From: Stenotrophomonas sp. MMGLT7 | Lineage (GTDB): Bacteria; Pseudomonadota; Gammaproteobacteria; Xanthomonadales; Xanthomonadaceae | DNA length: 41,102 bases | Assembly (NCBI RefSeq): GCF_021168555.1 | Contig: NZ_JAJOZS010000020.1 | Location: forward strand, 1 to 41,102 | Reading direction: 5' to 3' | Part shown: piece after piece, positions 35,472 to 41,102 of the stretch | Layout: every line of letters starts with the position of its first letter | How positions within the stretch are numbered: position 1 is the first letter of the stretch | Program-made: the position numbers and the translations under genes | Notes under the pieces: model-generated | Told to the model about the DNA's origin: nothing | Database searches by the model: none | Seen by the model: only the letters and a program-made list of their open reading frames with translations

Positions 35472-36317
35472 ATGCCCGCGACCGATCTCAGGCATCTGAT
35501 CAGCGACGCCCCGCGGGTGATGGTGGTCGATGGCTCGCGCCTGGTGCGCAAGCTGATCGCCGACGTGCTGCAGCGCGAGCTGCCGGGCGTGGAGGTGGTG
35601 GGCTGCGCCGGCGTCGAGGACGCGCGCCGTGCGCTCCAGGCCGGACCGGTCGACCTGGTCACCACCGCGCTGGCGCTGTCCGATGGCGACGGCCTGGCAC
35701 TGGCGCGCAGCGTGCGCGAGGCCTCTGGGCAGGCCTACGTGCCGGTGATCGTGGTTTCCGGCGATGCCCAGCAGCACCTGGTCGAGCGCCGCTTCAACGA
35801 GTACGTCACCGACTACTTCGACAAGGCCCTCGGCCACGAGGCGCTGGCCGCGTTCGTCCGCGGCTACGTGCAGCCCGAGCCGATGCCCGGCGCCACCGTG
35901 CTGTACGTCGAGGACAGCCGCGTCGTCGCCGAGGCGACCAAGCGCATGCTCGAGCGGCACCAGCTGCACGTGGTGCACGTGCTCACCGCCGAGGACGCAT
36001 TCTCGCTGCTCACCGCCGAGTCGCTGGGCCGCACCAGCCGCCATGTCGACCTGGTGCTGACCGACGTCACCCTGAAGGGCGAGCTGAGCGGGCGCGACGT
36101 GGTCGAGCGCATCCGCATCGACTTCGCCTACGGCAAGCGCCGCCTGCCGGTGCTGGTGATGACCGGCGACAGCAATCCGCACAACCAGTCCGAGCTGCTG
36201 CGCGCCGGCGCCAACGACCTGGTGCAGAAGCCCATCGAGGAGCGCCTGCTGGTGACCAAGGTGCTGTTCCAGCTGCGGCTGGCGCGCCTGGCCGCACCGG
36301 CGGCGAGCGTGGCATGA
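35472..36317 (+). CDS. Double receiver-domain protein (pseudo-REC + REC)
   Basis: This 281-aa protein has two phosphorelay receiver domains and no output domain. REC1 (about 17-130) keeps D20, S96 and K118 but has Ala66 where the phospho-acceptor Asp should be ([14 protein letters not shown]), so it probably cannot be phosphorylated. REC2 (about 142-262) is complete: E147/D148, D198 (DLVLTDVTL), T231 and K253 (VQKPI). It is likely a single-domain-output signalling or scaffold protein that acts by protein contact. It sits 4 nt after ftsX and overlaps ung by 4 nt (ATGA), so it is co-expressed with division genes. Its partner kinase is not nearby. Confidence 0.88.
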   Translation: MPATDLRHLISDAPRVMVVDGSRLVRKLIADVLQRELPGVEVVGCAGVEDARRALQAGPVDLVTTALALSDGDGLALARSVREASGQAYVPVIVVSGDAQQHLVERRFNEYVTDYFDKALGHEALAAFVRGYVQPEPMPGATVLYVEDSRVVAEATKRMLERHQLHVVHVLTAEDAFSLLTAESLGRTSRHVDLVLTDVTLKGELSGRDVVERIRIDFAYGKRRLPVLVMTGDSNPHNQSELLRAGANDLVQKPIEERLLVTKVLFQLRLARLAAPAASVA

Positions 36318-37024
36318 GCGCGGCCGATCGCGTGCAGCTGGAGCCGTCGTGGAAGGCGCGCGTGGGCGACTGGCTGGTGCGCCCGGAGATGCAGGCGCTG
36401 GCCGCGTTCCTGCGCCAGCGCAAGGCCGCCGGCGCGCACGTGTTCCCGCCCGGCCGGCAGATCTTCGCCGCCTTCGACGCCACCCCGTTCGACGACGTCG
36501 AGGTGGTGATCCTGGGCCAGGACCCGTACCACGGCCGCGGCCAGGCGCACGGGCTGTGCTTCTCGGTGCTGCCCGGCGTGCCGGCGCCGCCGTCGCTGGT
36601 CAACATCTTCAAGGAGATCCAGCAGGAGCTGGGCATCGCCCCGCCCGACCATGGCTACCTGATGCCGTGGGCCCGGCGCGGCGTGCTGCTGCTCAACTCG
36701 GTGCTGACGGTGGAGGAGGGCCGCGCCGGCAGCCACCAGGGCAAGGGCTGGGAAGGCTTCACCGACCACGTGATCGAGACCCTGAACCGCGAGCGCGAAG
36801 GGCTGGTGTTCCTGCTGTGGGGCAGCTACGCCCAGGCCAAGGGCAAGGTGATCGACCCGCGCCGCCACCGCGTGCTCAAGGCGCCGCATCCCTCGCCGCT
36901 GTCGGCGCACCGCGGCTTCTTCGGCTGCGGCCATTTCGCCGCCGCCAACGAGTACCTGCAGCGGCACGGCAAGCCGCCGATCGACTGGTCGCTGCCGCCA
37001 CGCGCCGAACTGGCGTTGCCATAG
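36314..37024 (+). CDS. ung: Uracil-DNA glycosylase (family 1)
   Basis: Ung removes uracil from DNA to start base-excision repair. The 236-aa protein has the water-activating motif GQDPYHG (68-74, D70), the uracil-binding LLLNSVLTV and the DNA-binding [10 protein letters not shown] with H193. Length is normal. Its start overlaps the receiver-protein stop by 4 nt. A hairpin and heptamer array follow within 6 nt of its stop and may end the ftsE-ftsX-REC-ung transcript. Confidence 0.97.
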   Translation: MSAADRVQLEPSWKARVGDWLVRPEMQALAAFLRQRKAAGAHVFPPGRQIFAAFDATPFDDVEVVILGQDPYHGRGQAHGLCFSVLPGVPAPPSLVNIFKEIQQELGIAPPDHGYLMPWARRGVLLLNSVLTVEEGRAGSHQGKGWEGFTDHVIETLNREREGLVFLLWGSYAQAKGKVIDPRRHRVLKAPHPSPLSAHRGFFGCGHFAAANEYLQRHGKPPIDWSLPPRAELALP

Positions 37025-37029
37025 GGCTG

Positions 37030-37101
37030 GAATCCCCGGAGCCCGGGGATTCGGAAAGAACAGGTCCAGGGGCTTTTGCCAATCCCCAATCCCCAATCCC
37101 C
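37030..37101. repeat. Hairpin plus AATCCCC heptamer array after ung
   Basis: GAATCCCCGG / CCGGGGATTC (37030-37039 with 37043-37052) forms a 10-bp stem. After a ~26-nt spacer there are three AATCCCC units (37081-37101). The layout and the AAAG...CTTTTG spacer recall the larger array at 1088-1198. The following stretch, 37102-37250, holds nothing I can identify. Confidence 0.8.
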
Positions 37102-37250
37102 GCCCCAAAGCGCTTTCCCCCAGGTTCAGCCTGCCGCCGTGGCCGGTGGTAGGCTTCTGGGCTGGGAGGAATGACGGCTGTTTCCGGTCGCCGGGCTGTG
37201 ATGCCGGCCGGGAGCCGTTTGTCGGCCGGACGGACCTGCATTGCCGATGC

Positions 37251-37278
37251 TCCATGAGCGGAGTGTTCCATGAGCGGA
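37251..37278 (+). promoter_or_regulatory. Two direct repeats TCCATGAGCGGA upstream of rpoH
   Basis: TCCATGAGCGGA occurs at 37251-37262 and again at 37267-37278 (16-nt period). The second copy ends 5 nt before the sigma-E-like -35 box. Each copy has TCC/GGA inverted ends. It is well placed for an activator or repressor of rpoH. Confidence 0.55.
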
Positions 37279-37283
37279 AAGCA

Positions 37284-37311
37284 GGAACTTTTTCTATACC
37301 CGGCAGTCCAA
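37284..37311 (+). promoter_or_regulatory. Sigma-E (RpoE)-type promoter of rpoH
   Basis: GGAACTT (37284-37290), 16 nt, then TCCAA (37307-37311) matches the extracytoplasmic sigma-E form GGAACTT-N16-TCnnA. E. coli rpoH also has a sigma-E promoter. The predicted start is near 37317, about 20 nt before the ATG, and the transcript would include the GAGG at 37330-37333 as a ribosome site. Confidence 0.7.
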
Positions 37312-37323
37312 TATCCAGACTGC

Positions 37324-37329
37324 TAAGAT
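37324..37329 (+). promoter_or_regulatory. -10-like TAAGAT before rpoH
   Basis: TAAGAT ends 8 nt before the rpoH ATG, so a second, nearly leaderless housekeeping transcript is possible. No -35 is evident. Confidence 0.35.
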
Positions 37330-37337
37330 GAGGTCCT

Positions 37338-38216
<879 letters not shown>

Positions 38217-38239
38217 TCTTCGCTGCAGCGGTTATCGCC

Positions 38240-38272
38240 AGACGGCCCGGTCATCCGGGCCGTCTGCGTTTG
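38240..38272 (+). terminator. Terminator hairpin after rpoH
   Basis: The 11-bp stem AGACGGCCCGG / CCGGGCCGTCT with a TCAT loop lies 24 nt after the stop. The following sequence GCGTTTGTG has only a short T-run, so it is a strong hairpin but a weak U-tract. Confidence 0.7.
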
Positions 38273-38301
38273 TGCGGGAATCACCGCCAGGTGTCTGTCA
38301 T

Positions 38302-38326
38302 GCAGGAGCGGCGTAGCCGCGAGGGC
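38302..38326. repeat. Single REP unit (GCAGGAGCGGCGTAGCCGCGA type)
   Basis: The hairpin GCGGC-GTA-GCCGC with a G(C/T)AG head resembles the GTAG-headed REPs but has a different stem. It lies 37 nt before the second copy of the long dispersed element. Confidence 0.6.
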
Positions 38327-38362
38327 TTTCCCGGACTTGCCCCTTCGAAGTTCCCCCTGCCC

Positions 38363-38680
38363 GGAAGCAGGAGCAAGGGTTTCCGTCCGCTGCGCGGCTG
38401 GGTTCACCCTTTTGGAAAGCGCCAGAAGAAACGGAACCAAGGAAAAAACGCTTTCCCTGCAAGGTAACGAGCCTGCGTCCGATGGTCTATCGGCATTTTC
38501 CGACTCGCCATCCCTGGCTCGGTCGGAAAACGCTGCCCATCCATGGGCAGCGCCCTGTGGGTCTGGAGAGGTCCTCGTCGCTCACGGTTACCAGCAACAG
38601 CACGGCGAATCCGGCTCTCTGCTGTTGTCCTCTCCCTTGCGAAGCAGGGGAGGGTTGGGGAGGGCGGCCGTTGCTGTCCC
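38363..38680. repeat. Dispersed ~320-nt structured repeat, copy 2
   Basis: This is the partner of 121-450. Its hairpins match: GGAAGC with GTTTCC (38363-38368 onward, one G-T wobble), CTTTTGG with CCAGAAG (one wobble), TTTTCCGAC/GTCGGAAAA unchanged, and CGCTGCCCAT/ATGGGCAGCG (38531-38540 with 38543-38552). In the last stem both partners of one pair differ from copy 1 (C-G to T-A). The 3' part has the same CTCTCCCTTGCGAAG...GGGGAGGG motif. A 137-codon frame is open across it (38337-38750) but has no ribosome site. It runs to within about 70 nt of the ndh stop. Confidence 0.8.
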
Positions 38681-38746
38681 CGGTCTGGATGCGATTGCTG
38701 GGGAATCAGTTCCGGGAAAGCCCTCGCGGCTGACGCCGCCCCTGCG

Positions 38747-40045
38747 CTAGAGCGCAGGCGGCGGGGTTTCCTGCTTCTCCCCGGCCTGGCCCTCGTCCGG
38801 CTGGCCGAAGATGATGCGGGCCGCGCGCTGGTAGCTCCAGTACGCCAGCGCCCAGTTCACCAGCACCACGAAGCGGTTGCGGAAGCCGATCAGGAAGTAG
38901 ACGTGTGCGGCCAGCCAGAACCACCAGGCCGGCAGCCCGGACAGCTTGAGCCTGCCCACGTGCACGATCGCGGCCATGCGGCCGATGGTGGCGAGGTTGC
39001 CGTGGTCGCGGTAGCGGAACGGCGCCGCCGAGGCATCGCCGCGCAGGCGGCGCTTGAGCACGGAGGCGATGTGCCCGCCCATCTGCTTGGCGGCCGGCGC
39101 CACCCCGGGGACCGGCTTGCCGTCCTGCGCGATCGCGGCCAGGTCGCCGCCGACGAAGATCTCGGGATGACCGGGCACGCTCAGGTCCGGCCCGACCTGC
39201 ACCCGGCCGGCACGGTCCAGCGGCACGCCGAGCGTGCGTCCCAGCGGCGAGGCGGCCACGCCGGCGGCCCACACCACCGTGCGCGACGGCACGAAGGTCT
39301 CGCCCAGGCGGTAGCCGTGCGCGTTGATCTCGGTCACCGGGGTGCCGGTCACCACCTCCACGCCGAGCTTCTCCAGCTGCTTGCGGGCCTTGTCGGTCAG
39401 GTCCGGCGGGAACGAGGGCAGCACCCGCGGGCCGGCCTCGATCAGGCGCACGCGCGCCTGGCGCGGGTCGATGTGGCGGAATTCGTCCTTGAGGGTGTGG
39501 CGGGCGATCTCGGCCAGGGTGCCGGCCAGCTCGACCCCGGTCGGGCCGCCGCCGACGATGGCGAAGTCCAGCCAGGCGCGCCGCGCCTGCGGGTCCGGTT
39601 CCATCTCGGCCTGCTCGAAGGCCATCAGCAGCTTGCGCCGCAGGTTGAGCGCGTTGCCCAGGGTCTTCAGGCCGGGGGCGTCGCGCGCCCATTCGTCGTG
39701 GCCGAAGTAGGCATGGGTGGCGCCGGACGCCACCAGCAGGTAGTCGTAGCCGAGCGTGCGGCCGTCGGCCAGCTGCACCTGGCGCTGGTCGGGCAGCACC
39801 TGCGCGACCTCGCCCAGCCAGACCTCGACGTTGCGCTGGCGGCGCAGGATGTGCCGCAGCGGCGCGGCGATGTCCGGCGCCGACAGGCCGGCGGTGGCGA
39901 CCTGGTAGAGCAGCGGCTGGAACAGGTGGTGGTTGCGGCGGTCGATCAGGGTGATGCGCAGCGATTCGGAGGCCAGGGCGCGGGTGGCCCAGAGACCGGC
40001 GAAGCCGCCGCCGATCACGATCAGGTGGGGAGTGGCTGGATTCAT
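38747..40045 (-). CDS. ndh: Type II NADH dehydrogenase (NDH-2)
   Basis: NDH-2 passes electrons from NADH to quinone without pumping protons. The 432-aa flavoprotein has an FAD-binding Rossmann motif (IVIGGGFAGLWA, 9-20), a second one for NADH (FAIVGGGPTGVELAG), the FAD-contacting IFVGGDLAAI and a C-terminal membrane-contact region (WWFWLAAHVYFLIGFRNR). The last ~20 residues are polar and extra. It is divergent from the NYN gene (187-nt gap). I see no clear promoter or ribosome site upstream of its ATG at 40045. Confidence 0.93.
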   Translation of the reverse strand: MNPATPHLIVIGGGFAGLWATRALASESLRITLIDRRNHHLFQPLLYQVATAGLSAPDIAAPLRHILRRQRNVEVWLGEVAQVLPDQRQVQLADGRTLGYDYLLVASGATHAYFGHDEWARDAPGLKTLGNALNLRRKLLMAFEQAEMEPDPQARRAWLDFAIVGGGPTGVELAGTLAEIARHTLKDEFRHIDPRQARVRLIEAGPRVLPSFPPDLTDKARKQLEKLGVEVVTGTPVTEINAHGYRLGETFVPSRTVVWAAGVAASPLGRTLGVPLDRAGRVQVGPDLSVPGHPEIFVGGDLAAIAQDGKPVPGVAPAAKQMGGHIASVLKRRLRGDASAAPFRYRDHGNLATIGRMAAIVHVGRLKLSGLPAWWFWLAAHVYFLIGFRNRFVVLVNWALAYWSYQRAARIIFGQPDEGQAGEKQETPPPAL

Positions 40046-40232
40046 CGGGATGAGAGAGGGAGCACGGTGGGGGTGGGGCGCGCGCCGTGGCGGTGGACCG
40101 GCGGCGCAGCCGCCCAGCTATACCACCGTTGGCGTTGCGATGCAGGCCGCGGCGGCGGACACTGCAGGGGCGCGGGCACGGCTCCGATCCGGAGGCTGCC
40201 CGAGCGCGACGAGCCCGAAGGAAGGAACACCC

Positions 40233-40985
40233 ATGGCCGAAGTGGAAAAGCGCATTGCCCTGCTGATCGACGCCGACAACGCGCCGGCGGCCAAGATCGA
40301 CGTGGTGCTGGCCGAGGTGGCGCGCTACGGCGTGGCCAACGTGCGCCGCGCCTACGGCAACTGGAAGAGCCCGCACCTGAAGGGATGGGAGGCGGTGCTG
40401 CAGGAGTACGCGATCCGGCCGATCCAGCAGTTCGCCTACAGCACCGGCAAGAACGCCTCGGACATGGCGATGGTGATCGACGGCATGGACCTGCTGTACG
40501 CGCGCAACCTGGACGGCTTCGCCATCGTCTCCAGCGATGCCGACTTCACCCCGCTGGTGATGCGGCTGCTGACCGACGGCATGAAGGTCTACGGTTTCGG
40601 CGAGAAGAAGACCCCGGCCGCGTTCGTCAACGCCTGCTCCAAGTTCACCTACGTCGAGGCGCTGGGCGAGACCGCCGGCGGCGGCGATGGGTCCGGCGCG
40701 CGCAAGGGCGAGAAGGAACTGCGCAGCGATACCCGGCTGGTGCAGATGCTGCGCAGCGCGGTGGAATCGGCCAGCGAGGACGACGGCTGGGCGCACCTGG
40801 GCGCAGTCGGCAAGCAGGTCGCCAACCAGGCCTCGTTCGACTCGCGCAACTACGGCTACCGCAAGCTCAGCGACCTGATCCGAGCCACCGGGCTGTTCGA
40901 GCTGAGGCAGGAGGAGCAGGGCATCTGGGTGCGCGATACCCCCAAGCCGGTGCGTCCGGCCGGGAAGCGGACCGGCAAGGCGTAG
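40233..40985 (+). CDS. NYN-domain (PIN-like) ribonuclease with LOTUS/OST-HTH domain
   Basis: This 250-aa protein combines an N-terminal NYN domain (about 5-145; LabA/DUF88 type) with a C-terminal OST-HTH/LOTUS domain (about 165-235: LVQMLRSAVESASEDDGWAH through GLFELRQEEQGIWVRD). Likely metal-binding acids are D13 and D15/N16 (LLIDADNAP), D77 (NASDMAM) and D102/D104 (SSDADFTPLV), which suggests RNA cleavage. LOTUS domains bind structured or G-rich RNA. The linker (about 146-164) is Gly-rich, and the end is basic (RPAGKRTGKA). GAAGGAA precedes the ATG at 40233. The target RNA is unknown. Confidence 0.88.
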   Translation: MAEVEKRIALLIDADNAPAAKIDVVLAEVARYGVANVRRAYGNWKSPHLKGWEAVLQEYAIRPIQQFAYSTGKNASDMAMVIDGMDLLYARNLDGFAIVSSDADFTPLVMRLLTDGMKVYGFGEKKTPAAFVNACSKFTYVEALGETAGGGDGSGARKGEKELRSDTRLVQMLRSAVESASEDDGWAHLGAVGKQVANQASFDSRNYGYRKLSDLIRATGLFELRQEEQGIWVRDTPKPVRPAGKRTGKA

Positions 40986-41051
40986 GGTCGCGATCGCGAA
41001 TTGCAGTAGGCCGCTGCTGTCGCACAGGACCGATGACCAGGAGAGCCCCCC

Positions 41052-41102
41052 GTAGGAGCGACTTCAGTCGCGATGGGGCTTTGCCGGCAAAGCCCCATCG
41101 CG
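41052..41102. repeat. REP doublet (REPIN), copy 5, cut by window end
   Basis: It starts GTAGGAGCGACTTCAGTCGC and continues into the complementary half (GCCCCATCGCG) before the window ends. The centre differs slightly from copy 1 (TTTGCCGGCAAA). Confidence 0.88.

Noticed and set aside
38337..38750. 137-aa frame in the second copy of the dispersed repeat
   Set aside because: Same reasons; it also starts in unrelated sequence and runs into the ndh end.

Overview
The window is a chromosomal segment of a high-GC gammaproteobacterium of the family Xanthomonadaceae (Lysobacter / Luteimonas / Pseudoxanthomonas / Stenotrophomonas / Xanthomonas group; I cannot fix the genus). The evidence is the protein types, the rhlB|trxA-rho and ftsE-ftsX...rpoH gene orders, GTAG-headed palindromic repeats, GGGATTC/AATCCCC heptamer arrays, and many genes whose -10-like hexamer lies only 6-8 nt before the start codon. 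I see no tRNA, rRNA, CRISPR array, insertion sequence or prophage.

Left part (1-7633): repeats, a secreted protein of unknown function, a DUF1338-type 2-oxoadipate dioxygenase/decarboxylase (hglS), a DUF2946 protein directly upstream of a TonB-dependent copper receptor (oprC type, with CxxxM and HxM copper ligands), and a second TonB-dependent receptor of unknown ligand. Next (7744-15531, minus strand) is an mdtABC/muxABC-type tripartite RND efflux operon without an outer-membrane factor, with a palindromic repeat between its two pump genes.

Middle (15843-25406): queF (queuosine synthesis), a small LysM protein, a lipoprotein, monomeric NADP-isocitrate dehydrogenase, a 655-bp repeat-rich gap, and a divergent pair made of an overlooked 73-aa gene and a LysR-type regulator. 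This pair has two copies of one dyad (CTTGA-N7-TCAAG) in its intergenic region. Then come aceK, a periplasmic TonB-C-domain protein and a chromosomal FosA-type enzyme.

Right part (25438-41102): a minus-strand pair of a TonB-dependent receptor and a secreted S1/P1-nuclease/phospholipase-C-fold enzyme; rho with a long disordered N-terminus; trxA; divergent rhlB with a long basic tail; ftsE-ftsX; a protein with two receiver domains, the first lacking its phospho-acceptor; ung; rpoH with a probable sigma-E promoter; a type II NADH dehydrogenase; and a NYN-nuclease/LOTUS protein.

The most interesting non-genic signal is a ~320-nt dispersed element present twice (121-450 and 38363-38680). Its hairpins are kept between copies by a compensatory base-pair change and wobble changes, which suggests a selected nucleic-acid structure. 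The most testable regulatory unit is the LysR/small-gene pair with its two matching dyads.
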